This document shows positions 9,626 to 20,248 of a stretch of 23,085 nt of DNA, piece by piece (position 1 is the first letter of the stretch; every line of letters begins with the position of its first letter). The DNA comes from Elysia marginata (Eukaryota > Mollusca > Gastropoda > Plakobranchidae), in NCBI GenBank assembly GCA_019649035.1, contig BMAT01000426.1:225732-248816 (forward strand), read 5' to 3'. Below the pieces are notes generated by a model that ran no database searches, was not told the DNA's origin, and saw only the letters and a program-made list of their open reading frames with translations. The translations under genes were made by a program, and so were the position numbers.

Positions 9626-11978
9626 GCAAAAATACTTCTCAAGTTTCGTATGATATTAACAGTTGCAGGTAAAACATAGAGTCTCAAAAGCCTGAAAATA
9701 CTTAGCATGCGTCAAAAGGCTTTTACCAATATAAACTTTACCAGTTAAAATGAGGAAACTGAGAAAATATAGGAAATAAACGAATAAGAATTCAGTATAA
9801 TAAATAACATCGCCTTGTACTGTAGACGGAGCGACAAATTTGAGCCAGTTTTGCAGTCTCAAGGAATTCGAAATAAACATCTTTTGTTTTTTTATGCGGT
9901 CAATCCATGAAAGGGCAAAGAATAAAGAACGAGCTATAGGCCTACATGTATTTTGTTCGTTTTACTAACGACTGCCACCTGTGACAAGCAGATAAGTGCG
10001 CCTAGTTCAGCCTGTCAAAATCTGTAGTGAGATATGAACCAAAGAACTAACGTAAACATTCATGCGCTCGTTATTAAACAGCGACTCGATTTTTTTCTCT
10101 GTTTACTTTCTAAGATGGTGAACAGACCAAGAGGTCTTAGAAAAGCATAAAATAATATTGTTTCGTTATTCATATTTAAAGAAATACATGGCGATCGTCT
10201 AGCTATTTCATTTTACACACTTAAGCTACCTACTTGTTCTTGTACGTTTGTGTATGTTTATTTGAAGTAGTTTTAAGGATGTTGAATTTGATTCAGACCT
10301 CACTTGTTATTTTTAAACGTCCAATAAGGTATATAAGCTGTACTGTGATAGTGTGAACATTATTTTGTGTTATTGAACTTGATTTGAAATTGACTCAAGC
10401 CTACCGTTTTAGTCGAACCGGGGAAATCAACCTATGTAGGTAACAAACAACACAATACCGCCTATCGCTTTCGCGTTGGTTAAAAACGTGTGAGGCCACA
10501 GGGTCCTTGTCGCTGGTCGCCATTATCATTGCCACAATTAAGAAACTCAATGTGGTTCACATTTTTGTTTTCCGAAGACTACCAATGTCATGACCACTAA
10601 AAAAATGCAATTTGATGGATTCCCTTTCTATTGTTAATTTCTTTTAATGAAGAAATTGGTAACATTTATTCAATTTGCCTTCGATAAAGAACGACCAAGA
10701 AACACTGGTGGCTTCCTACGTTTTATCTCTGTTTACAAGGGGCGGTAATTATCAGCTAAAGGGAATGATTGTAGTTTTATACGTGTACAAGAAGTTTACT
10801 GTTATATAAACAGTTGTTTCACTTTAGTCTTCGATCAAAGAAAACCAAGCCCCATAGCCATTCAAGTAGCCAGCTTCCTATTAGTATTACTTTAGCCTTA
10901 GGCTTTTGAACTTGAAGGTGGCAAATTGTGGAACCATGAGTTGAAATCATAAAAAGGTTTCTAAATGAGAACATGTGATATACATGTATATGAACCAATG
11001 TGATATCCACAATGTTTTTTCTGACCTATTATTAATCTGACAAACGGTGCTGTCTGTGAGAAGCAACGTTACCACTAATCACATTCTTGTTTTCTCACTG
11101 ACTTCTCTCCTCTTTCTTGGACAAGTAATAAAATCTTATTATATTTATTACGAAAATACCACGCCCACCACATTTATAATGAACATTAATGTAACTGCAG
11201 AGACCAGAAGTACTCATAGTACACCAAAGTACTCATTTTCTTGATGTTTTTTTTTTATTGCTTCGCCTTGGATTCTCTCAACAAAGGAGAAGTTTTTAAA
11301 GGTCACATATAATTACATGTATTACCATTGTCAGGAATTTTTCTTAAAATTAATTAGTTGGATCCGAAGAATGGATTTCTGAATCTGTAATTATATTTTG
11401 TTATGAGAAAATACTATGGTTCAACGACCTATGACTGTGTTTCTGCTGTTTGTGGTTCAGACATAATTGTAGGCCTTATTACAATGACTCTTTAAGTGTG
11501 AATGTTTTTGAATGGACACATATAAAAGGCCAATGAAAGAGCAGCAGCAGCAATATTTTCAGCCTCAGAAGTTCTCTAAACCGTGTTTGTTAAGGTCAAC
11601 ATCAGGAGGTTCCAATTTGAAGTTTCAACATTTTTCATTCCCCTTGATATTTTTTAAAAAAAAATTGTCTGTGTGTAATCTGGATGAGATTTATCTTTTT
11701 TTTTTNNNNNNNNNNNNNNNNNNNNTATCTTTTTTTTTTTTTTGGATCCATTTGGTGATCAATTTCCATTGCCAAAAATGAATACAATATACTAAATTAC
11801 AATCAAAGGCAGGCTGTAGTGGTGACACTATTGGTTTTTTTAGGTGATGAATGATTGTTTACACAAGATCATCTCATACAATACAACTAAAACTAATCAG
11901 CATGAGCAGCTTGCAGGTGAAAACCATAAATATATTTTAATTCGATTTTGTTTTCCTCTGTGTATTGTATTTTTGCAG
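9626..11978. other. Non-coding stretch before clarin exon 2 (probably intron 1 or upstream region)
   Basis: No first clarin exon was recognised here. I looked for an ATG followed by one membrane helix, a W in the first extracellular loop, a GLF-like motif and a phase 1 donor. It includes a TATAAAAGGC word at 11521-11530 followed by CCAAT and an AGC-repeat (about 11540-11550), and one TACATGTA next to TAGGCCTA near 9935-9950. A short Asn/Thr-rich frame at 11047-11244 has no recognisable domain. Confidence 0.45.
11706..11725. other. Assembly gap (20 N)
   Basis: Twenty undetermined bases. Both sides read TATC followed by a T run (T10 on the left, T14 on the right), so the flanks look like the same sequence reached from two contigs. 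The real gap may be zero or negative in length. Confidence 0.99.
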
Positions 11979-12164
11979 CACACCTGTCTGAGCACTGGTT
12001 CGGCCTGTTCAGCTTTCCGCTGTATGTGAGCACCCTGTTGATGCTGGTGCTGGCTATAGTTTGGGGTCTGGTTGCTGTCGGCTTTGCTATATTCAACGTT
12101 TTTGGCCGGCCCATCGAGACTTTCACTGGCCCTTCTGGACTCTATGTTTGGAATATTCTTGCCT
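11979..12164 (+). CDS. clrn: Clarin family protein, exon 2 (TM2 and GPxGLYxWN signature)
   Basis: Clarins are small four-pass membrane proteins distantly related to claudins and tetraspanins. Vertebrate CLRN1 works in hair-cell bundles and photoreceptors, and its loss causes Usher syndrome type 3. The exon is bounded by TATTTTTGCAG|CA and GCCT|GTAAGT, both strong sites, and is 186 nt long. It enters and leaves in phase 1. It encodes 61 full codons plus two split ones. HLSEHWFGLFSFP is followed by a membrane helix (about residues 14-40 of the exon), then GRPIETFTGPSGLYVWN. The GPxGLYxWN string after TM2 is the clarin hallmark. Human CLRN1 exon 2 is 180 nt and also phase 1 at both ends (coding positions 254-433). 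The preceding exon with the N-terminus and TM1 was not recognised. Paralog identity (CLRN1, 2 or 3) cannot be set from these exons. Confidence 0.9.
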
Positions 12165-12787
12165 GTAAGTTCTACATGTAATGGAATTATGACTTACTTG
12201 AAATTCAATTTTCTTATCTGAACATACATGCATCTGGTTACATTTTTAAAAATTGAACCAATATTCAGAGTTTACAATTATAAATCTGTCCTTTTGCACA
12301 AGTAGATAGTATGTATTCAAAGTTCAGTAATTATTGAACTTCTCTTGCTGCATTATTCTTTACAGCACATCATAACTTGCTGCTGTTAAGAGTTGTAAAG
12401 CAATTTTGGCCTTTACCTTGACAAACTCATTTAAGGCAGTAATTAACGTTACAAAAAAAAAATTGAATGCCTCATGGAAAGTGTTTACGTGTTATTTTAA
12501 TTGTCCATAATATTATTGGCAGACCTTAAGTTTTAAAATTATTCTGTGTTACAAATTTGTGAACTTTTATGCGCTTGGATAATCTTATTTACTCACTTAG
12601 CATGTCAGCTTTTATCTAATGTTTATTGTTATGATTATTACTGTTAATGACGTTTTGTGCCGAAATGCTTGCTATGTTGAACTGAATGAGTGTAGCATTT
12701 AAACATTGTTTTATGACATCTGCTTATTAGGTTTTTTTAATAATAAATATAAAAAATTCTGATGGTAGTTCTAGATCTAGTGGTAGT

Positions 12788-12915
12788 ACAGTGAGACCTC
12801 GGAATCAGGAACGCTGATAATTGGGAAACTCATGAAATCGGGAAGGATTCGTAACAAGACGGAATTTTTTAAAATATAAATTACCCTGTTTATTGGGAAG
12901 ATGGACCAGGCTAAA
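12788..12915 (+). mobile_element. pogo/Tigger-like transposon end, degenerate
   Basis: CAGTGAGACCTCGG at 12788 follows TA, the target preference of the Tc1/mariner-pogo superfamily. It continues with spaced GATAATTGGGAA and AAATCGGGAAGG blocks. This layout resembles the terminal repeats of pogo/Tigger elements, which start CAGT-x-(A/G)-ACCTCG and carry repeated AATTCGAA-like units. I could not find the opposite terminus, and the right limit given is approximate. Confidence 0.4.
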
Positions 12916-13364
12916 CAGGAAGCTTTTATGAAATTTACATGTATGTTAAAAAAAAAACAACCTTAATTATTGTCTTTAGAAATGAAAGAAATGCGTGGCC
13001 TTTACTGTATGTAAGTCTTTCACAAACAGCCTTGTAACCCATTGTCGCAGTGGTTATTATCGGTTGCGAGTATCTTTCTACCTAGACTATTTCCACAGCA
13101 CACATAGCATTAGCAAACAAGCTTGTGACAGTTGCTGGTGCCTCTCACAACCCTATAGACAGACTTGTTGACTCGGGAGTTGTTCTCAAACCAACTGTGG
13201 ACTCACATAGTTCTCCTAGATATGTCATCAATTCACACTCCACAAAGAAACGATGTGATGTTATTATGTTAATGACTGAGGTCAAACTGGTAATTTCAGG
13301 TAGCCCCCTGGCAAATCTGGCAAATCAAAAAAAAGTTGTCATCTCCCAATAGCAAGGTCCCACC

Positions 13365-13376
13365 GTAGTAGTAGTA

Positions 13377-13434
<58 letters not shown>

Positions 13435-13522
13435 CAGTAGTAGCAGTGGTAGGAGTAGCAGTAGCAGCAGTAGAGTAGTAGTAGGAGTAGCAGTAGCAGA
13501 CAAGTAGTAAAAGTAGTAGTAC

Positions 13523-13570
<48 letters not shown>

Positions 13571-13804
13571 CAGTAGTAGGAGTAGCAGTAGCAGTAGGAG
13601 TAGCAATAGTAGAGTAGTAGTAGGAGTAGCAGTAGCAGAGTAGTAGTAAAAGTAGTAGTACTAGTAGTAGTAGCAGTAGTAGTAGCAGCAGTAGTAGTAG
13701 TAGTAGTAGTAGTAGCAGTAGCAGTAGCAGTAGCAGTAGCAGTAGCAGTAGCAGCAGTAGCAGCAGCAGCAGTAGCAGCAGCAGCAGTAGTAGTAGTAGT
13801 AGTA
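13365..13804. repeat. GTA/GCA trinucleotide array with higher-order duplication
   Basis: About 440 bp of GTA units with GCA, GGA and AAA variants. It is not a simple run. A block beginning AGAGTAGTAGTAGGAG at 13472 recurs at 13611 (offset 139) and continues nearly identically through ACTAGTAG, and the segment before each block is also shared apart from a small insertion. The 3' third (about 13710-13790) is mainly alternating AGC and AGT. On the minus strand it gives long Leu, Thr, Ala or Tyr open frames, which are artefacts. It lies inside clarin intron 2. Confidence 0.97.
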
Positions 13805-14295
13805 CAAGGCAGCAGCATTATTTTTCCCAGGTATTTTTAGTTTTTACTTGCACAATTACAATTTCTACTGTTATTGATATTTTTTTCTGTTTTTGTTTTT
13901 GTTTTGTTTTTTGTTTTTTTTTGGAGGGGGAGGGTCTGAATTCAAAGTAAATGTGAGCGGATGGCTTTACTTTGAACCTACTTTAAAAAATTTGGTAACA
14001 AGTATATATATTGTCTGTTTCCCAATTCTTCAAAATTAATTTTCTTTGGCCTTTTCTTGTTGCATTCTGCAAATTGATTGTAGATCTGTCAATTATTATA
14101 ATTAACTTAAAAAAAATTTTCTCTTAGTCCATCAAACTTTTCAGCACTGCCACCACCATTATCTAGAGTGTCTGTCTTTTAAATAAGATTCTCCCTGCCA
14201 GTTTTGATGAGGTTTTTTAAATTACCCAAGTCATTAAATGCCTCTATACACCTAATTTTAAAACAAACAAAAGGTGCTGTCCTGACATATCCTAA

Positions 14296-14390
14296 AATGC
14301 ATGTTTGTGGAACAGTTACTGTAGTGAATGACTTATTCCTTCTTAAGGAATAAGTCATTCACTACAGTAACTGTTCCACAAACATGCATT
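14296..14390. repeat. Perfect 46-bp inverted repeat with 3-nt loop
   Basis: The arms at 14296-14341 and 14345-14390 are exact reverse complements across all 46 positions, separated only by CTT. The left arm begins AATGCATGTTTGTGG and the right arm ends CCACAAACATGCATT. Just outside, TGTCCTG (14278-14284) and CAGGACA (14403-14409) are also complementary and nearly symmetric, hinting at a longer, older palindrome. The element lies in clarin intron 2, so the primary transcript would fold into a fully paired hairpin. It may be a recent template-switch inversion, a foldback/MITE element, a hairpin small-RNA source or an assembly artefact. Confidence 0.97.
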
Positions 14391-15838
14391 ACCTTTTAAC
14401 AACAGGACAAAAATCAATAAAGGCAAACATCCTGTCAAGGCTGCAGCTCCATATGGGGATCACAGCCACTTTGACATTTCAAGCTTATTGTTATCACCTT
14501 GCAAACAGAGAAATTATGATGTCAATCAGATTTATGTGATTCACAAAAGCAGCTTGTATTTTTTTTAATGAATATTGATAATTCACTAGCTAGGTCATAG
14601 AGGCTCAAATACTCTTTTTGGATTTTTTTTTTTGCTGCTGTTTTTTTTGTCTCTGCAACATTTCCAGAAAAATTTAAACACAATATTTGAACTTAATCAT
14701 CAAAAAATTTATATGCTAGCTTCACATTTCAACTTATGAGAACATTATAAACAAATGTGTTCACAAATTCACGTTATCTCTGAATTAGAAAGCCAACTGT
14801 TGGTTGGTGACACTAATAATAATTTTTTTCCAATATTGTTAACTTACATCACACACATACATATATACACAGTATACAAGAACACCAGGACTTGTAGACT
14901 TAATGCAGAAGGGACATTACTTCCAGTTTAAGAAAGAAAGAAAAAGTGTTCCTTTTACTTTATTATGAGACAGTCATGTGCAGATATGATTGTATGAGAT
15001 TATCATGTTAATTATCTGCCAACCAGTCCAAACAAGTTGGTTGTCCGTATTTTTCACACCACAAGGTGTTGATTTTTTAACAATGCATTTTTCTTAACTG
15101 CCAAACGTCAGAAAATGCATAAAAAGAAGAAAACCTCTACCTTTGAAATTTTTAAAAATCCAATTCAAGTTTCCGGCATCTTTCTCATTTGGATTGCCTC
15201 CATGGGTTTATTATATGTATATGGTTGAATAAATATCTCATTATGCCCCCAGCTTTATCATGTACAAAATATATGCTTCAGGTTATCTTCAAATAAAAAC
15301 TTTTTTCTTTAAAATTATACAATTTTGACATAAGTTATTTTTGCAAGATCTTGGATTTGGAATTTTTTTCTTGTTTTGACACGAAACACCTTGAATCCTT
15401 TTAATCCCATTTTAAAGACAAAGAAGTAAGGTATCCTTAAATGGGAATCTGCTTAAAAGCATAAAGGATTAGATTTATATTTATTGCTAAAGTATTATGA
15501 CAAATTTTCATTTTATTCTAGCACAACTTTTTTTTTATAGTACCAAACAGTATATCTTTTTTTAACATTCTGCTAAAATATAATAAACCGGATGCCATTT
15601 GCTTTACCTCTTGACTTGAATGCATAGTCATCGTACACTTAAGCTGTCATATCTCCTGTATAAAATTACCAATTTAGCTGACCTTGACGTGTCTCAATCT
15701 TTTTGAAATGAAGGCTATTGCACCTAATGACATTGTCAGGTGATTCAATAATGTGTTCTTTTTTCTAATATAACATGATGAAATTTTTCATAAATATCTA
15801 TTTTAATATCATGATCTAAATTTTATTCTTCTTCTCAG

Positions 15839-16104
15839 TGATATTCAGCCTGGCAGCTATCGCAGTGTACCTCGGCCTTTTCTTCAGCCAATTTGAGGAG
15901 AATGTTTTACATCCCGAAATCCGTGGAACAGGTTTTAACTCCGATGGATTAACTGACCTCGACTATTCGTTTTATTTTGTAGTTGGTGCCGTTGGAGCTT
16001 TTCTTACCAACATCGGGGTTCTGCTGATCTCTGATCGCAAGTGCTCATGCTCCTTCTCAAATGCGGCAGAGAAAGAAGTCGACAATGGTATGATTCTCTA
16101 CTGA
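15839..16104 (+). CDS. clrn: Clarin family protein, exon 3 (TM3 and TM4), with short C-terminus
   Basis: The acceptor CTTCTTCTCAG|TG is strong. Joined to the T left by exon 2 it makes TTG (Leu) and keeps the frame. The exon encodes TM3 (IFSLAAIAVYLGLFF), a loop of about 23 residues (SQFEENVLHPEIRGTG...), TM4 (YFVVGAVGAFLTNIGVLLI) and a charged, Cys-bearing tail (DRKCSCSFSNAAEKEVDN). Read through, it stops at a TGA at 16102-16104 with the tail -NGMILY. The last residues, Ile-Leu-Tyr, fit a class II PDZ ligand (hydrophobic at 0 and -2). Inside the exon, AATG|GTATGA is a possible phase 1 donor with the exon edge at 16087. Using it (249 nt, 83 codons) removes GMILY and joins exon 4. Topology and length match vertebrate clarins. 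Confidence 0.88.
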
Positions 16105-16480
16105 CCAGAACTTTCTGATTGGTCTGCAGTTTAGAAATGGTTGGAAATTAGCCTTTACCTAATATAGTTTTGGATTAGAAAAAAGATGTTTATCTATGAT
16201 ATAAGTAAGAATATCAAAGCGATAACAGGAACAAGGTGTTTGCATGTACTTAACGATGTATAAATAATAAATCGCAAATAATGGAGCAAGAGGATATTTT
16301 TTTAAATATTGCAAATTGTGAAGTTAAGAAAATCTCAGAGAATAGGTTTATTGCAGACAAGTATTAATGTTTGTAGTACAAAATGCAACAAGTGTATACA
16401 TAACAAATATTATCAAGAGGAATAGGGAAACTCTTTGTTACCTTTCTGTTTGTACATACTTGATGTAAATAACTCTACAT

Positions 16481-16486
16481 AATAAA
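16481..16486 (+). terminator. clrn: Candidate poly(A) signal for the short clarin isoform
   Basis: AATAAA lies 377 nt after the TGA, followed within 30 nt by a T/GT-rich stretch (GGTACTTTTCATTTGTTCTTTC) like a downstream element. An earlier AATAAA at 16266-16271 has a weaker downstream context. Hexamers are frequent in AT-rich DNA, so this is a prediction only. Confidence 0.35.
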
Positions 16487-16877
16487 TGGTACTTTTCATT
16501 TGTTCTTTCATAACTATTTATTATCAGGGTACTCTTTCAGTACGACTTTTTTCAATTAATAAAAAACAACAAATAAAGACAAGCTTAGCAACCAGAGAGG
16601 TAAATGTGAAAGACATTTCAATGTGGTTTCATGTGGCTTTCAAATAATTTGAAGACCACGCTGTAAGTGTATCAATCATTTAGGTTGGGGGTCCACTATT
16701 GAACAAATCAAGAGGAATATTTCTCAAATGTAACTTGCCAATGTGTTTCATGAATTTTTTGGGGTAATGAATCATGTACTGATAAAAAAAAAATTAAGAA
16801 AAAGTGGTTTTGGTGTAGTGCTTGGTTGTATTAGACCCCCATCAGGTTCTTCTAAGGCTAAACTAGTTTAGAAAAAT

Positions 16878-17020
16878 GAAGTGGAGTCCACATAATTCAA
16901 ACCTGGATAATGTGAATATTCGCTTAATTCAAACTACATGTAGATCACCAATTTTTTTTCTTTTGTAATGTATACTGATAATTCGAATTTTGAGATTATT
17001 CAGAGTTAAATTTTATATCC
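16878..17020 (+). mobile_element. pogo/Tigger-like remnant
   Basis: The segment opens AAGTGGAGTCCACATAATTC, then has TGGATAATGTGAATATTCGC, TTAATTCAAACT and GATAATTCGAATTTTGAG. Repeated AATTCGAA-like blocks after an AGTGGA-x-CC start are typical of pogo/Tigger terminal repeats. It is more decayed than the copy near 12788, and the right end is uncertain. Confidence 0.4.
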
Positions 17021-20000
17021 ACTAGGTTTGAAATATCTAAACTGGATGGTACCGGACCAATTACCATACCTTGTCTTTATTACATAAAATAATAATTGCT
17101 CCTGATTCAGTGATTCTGTGATTTGTGCCAGCATCTCTCTTTAGTGTAAATTGTATCCTTCTTTGTACTAGTCAACAAGATTCTGCAGCTCACTTTCAGC
17201 TCTAACCCTGTTAGTTACGTTCCCTGTCAGCAGCTACGAGCCAGCTGTGCTCCACTGTTGCCCGGTCTTTCCTCCAACATCAGCACATGCACAAATCTAT
17301 ACATGTAGTATACGACATATCAACAAAAAGTGTGAATTTTCCATTTTGCTCTGGTTTATATCTGATAACCAAATTCTGTGTGTGTTGGTAATTTCAACAA
17401 ATCCTAGCAATTTTAGGTTTTACAGGTTTGCATAAAAAATATTGATCTTAAGTATTTGAGAGCACAGCTTAATGTTAGAAACATTATAGAATCAAGGTAA
17501 GCTCTATACATGAATTTTCGCTCCTGTTGTGACTTTGTAGATCTTGTAGTACCAATATTGTTGAAAATTGCCTCTTCAGGTGTAAAAACTTGACTGCACA
17601 TTGATTGATATAAAGACTTAAATTAAAAATCAGGTTCTTAAAGTAACAAATGTGATACAAAAATTTTACTGGGTGAATCTAATTACTGAAAGAAAGAATC
17701 TATCACAGTTAAAAACAATATTCAAGAAATGTCAAAATACAATTAAAGAGTGTTAGAGGGATGTAGATCTACAACTCAAGAGCAGATCTTCTTTTAAAAC
17801 AATGCAGATTCAACTCTCTTGGATCTGTTCTATATACATGTACTGATTAAATAGGCTGGAGATGTGTACAATCTTGTTGAATGCTTTTATATAAAGAGTT
17901 TTTTTCTTTGAGTTACAAAGTTTTATATATATGGTCTTACAGGTTTTTGAAGAGAGCATAAGATGGCTGCATTTTTTTTAGAATAGTTTGAAAGTCATTT
18001 TGATAGTATAAATAGAACATGATAACAATTTGATCTTAGAATGTCAATCGCAAAGAAGGAATAAATAAAATGTGCTTAGATACATTCAAATTTTATTACT
18101 AATATGATACATCGTACAATGACATAAATCATACTCAAGTTTGAGCCCGACAGAACAAGAAGCAATACGTTTAGAATAAAAAAAGGTAAGTATAAAAGAA
18201 AAAAATAATCCGAAAAATCGTCAGCAGTCTGTGTTTTGATTATAGAAAAAAAAATGACCAACCTGGGTTATCTTTGTAACTTTTGTTCAAATGAGAAAAA
18301 TCTTCAACATGACTAATTAAACATAATTTGAAAAAATAATTAAATCAAAAGCCTTTATTGTTTGCACACACAAACACACCATGGCAAACACATACACACG
18401 CACATTCACCATTCGTATCTGAGATATCTCTATTTCTCAAGAGTTTTGGGTGGTCAAAAAGCAAACGATTGCTTGTCTTTCCATAAGAGGAGTGCTTGTC
18501 ACAAGTAGCACATTTGTGACTACATTTTCTATTTTTTTTCAAGCCCATTACATCTGAAGCAATATTTTCCTGACATCTGCTGATGTAGGGACAACAATGT
18601 GATCACCAACTCAGCTTTTGTTTGCCAAGTGACATAATGGCACATATGCCCCTCTCGGGTAATTTAAGGTTATAAAATTAGATTTTACTTGTTATTACAA
18701 AATCTTCAACGAAATAAAGTTTACATTGCATATGAAGATAAAAAGACAAGGATACAAGTTATATTTGTAGGCCTACTTTACATTGACGAATACCGGTCAA
18801 AATTAAGGGGCATGAGCATTAAATATCAATCGTTTTAGAAAGCAGAAATTTGTGGGTTCTGTGTAAAAGCAAAAATGAACTGAAAAACAAATTTTTACAC
18901 ATCTTTTTAGCTCACAATGAGTGGTACTAAATATGAATTTATAAATACACTTAGTGCTGATTTAGTTGCCAATTAACTTTTTTGTGTCAGCTTCTAAAGT
19001 TTTTCTTGTTAATGACATTTTGAAAGACATCTATTACATTCGGAATGTGGCAGCTACAACAAGGCAAGATGCTAAACATAGTCGAAGCAAATAAAATAAT
19101 GTTGCATCTCAAATGTAACACTAAATGGGCTACAAGTCACCTGTGAACAGTTTTAATAAAAAAAAAAGAAGTTTGTCTTTCAAAACTCTTTGAGAGTGAG
19201 TGAATTAGAAGGGGCCTATGAGAAAATTATATGGCTCTCGCTCACTGCAATACCATGTTTCTTTTGGATCAGGCTGACAGCAGAGCAACTAATGTTCTTT
19301 TTTTTTTTTACTAAAAATGTTATTGATTTTATTTGAGTTGTTGAGAACTGATTTAAAATGGCATGAAGGGAATCATTCATGTTGAAGAGAATCAGCCATT
19401 TTTTTAATTATTAAATTTGTTACTATGCACTGTTTACTTGTAGATTGTAAAATGACTATACTAATCACAACAATACATATGATCATTTAACTTTTAAAGG
19501 ATCATGGCATTGATGTTCATTGTGAAATTGAGTGTTTTTTCATTATATTCACCATGCAGGAAATGAATTTAGAATAATTCAAATGCAGGCCTTTCTTTTA
19601 TAGTTATTCCACAGCAGAGATTGAACTTTATTAACTTCAGAGTTAAAAACTAACAAAGCCAAAAAGGAAAAATGGTCACAAAAAAAGTTTAATTATTAGA
19701 ATTTCAAATTTACTGTATTTGACGGGAGATTTCTTATGTACTGAAGTACTTTTGATGTAGGTGAAGTACTAATTTAATTTTCAAACAATTTATGTATTTG
19801 TCTATTTTTATTATCTGGACTGTAAGTGCAATGTCCTAGTCAAGATGATAGTCAGCAGCGTACATTTTTACAACAGATATAAGCTTGTCAAAAACTAGTC
19901 ATTTTTTAAAATCCGCAATTTGAAAACTGTTTATCAGCACGGAGAAAGTTTTACTTATTTGGGTGCTCTTCTGAGTCTTTGCAATAGTAAAACAATCATA

Positions 20001-20248
20001 TTTTCATAAATTTTTGCCATAATTTATGTTGTTAAGAGCCTAGTTTTATTTTCATTATGTACATTTTCTGGTCCTGACAATCCTATTACATGTAGTACTA
20101 TTTATCTTGTAATTTACATGTGCCAAGGTTTTGCAAAGATTTTATCACTTCATCTTATGTAAGTCTCAAATATTTTTACATCATTTATGGTGCTTTTTTA
20201 TATAGCAATCACGCTGCAGCTAAAGAAAATTTTCATTTTTTTTTTCAG

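Larger units (their letters stand above)
12165..15838 (+). other. clrn: Clarin intron 2
   Basis: Starts GTAAGT and ends TTCTTCTTCTCAG; 3674 nt. It holds a pogo-like terminus near 12788, the trinucleotide array at 13365-13804 and the perfect inverted repeat at 14296-14390, each listed separately. An open frame just before the array (about 13090-13352, including NPIDRLVDSGVVLKPTVDSH) has no recognised domain. The remainder is AT-rich sequence without recognisable genes. Confidence 0.85.
16088..20248 (+). other. clrn: Clarin intron 3 in the spliced isoform; 3' UTR in the read-through isoform
   Basis: If the donor at 16088 is used, this is a 4161-nt intron ending in a long T tract and CAG. If not, the first part is 3' UTR. 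It contains a pogo-like remnant (about 16878-17020), single TACATGTA and TAGATCTA words, and a CA-rich patch at 18366-18407. An open frame at about 17173-17435 on the + strand follows two acceptor-like CAGs, but has no recognised domain and a poor codon pattern in its AT-rich half. I do not call it an exon. Confidence 0.6.

Noticed and set aside
11512..11781. Gln-containing 89-codon frame
   Set aside because: It runs through poly-T tracts and the assembly gap, and the Gln run comes from a short AGC repeat.
13090..13352. Open + frame of about 85 codons before the trinucleotide array
   Set aside because: The codon pattern looks fair, but there is no recognisable domain, and inserting it would break the phase 1 exon 2 to exon 3 join. 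It may be a transposon scrap.
13325..13818. Minus-strand poly-Leu, poly-Thr and poly-Ala frames
   Set aside because: They are translations of the trinucleotide array in different registers, inside a clarin intron.
17173..17435. Possible extra exon in clarin intron 3
   Set aside because: Acceptor-like CAGs precede it, but the open frame has no family similarity and runs on through AT-rich sequence. The stronger terminal exon is at 20249.
18366..18407. CA-rich patch as a microsatellite
   Set aside because: The CA units are few and interrupted; it is too short to list as an array.
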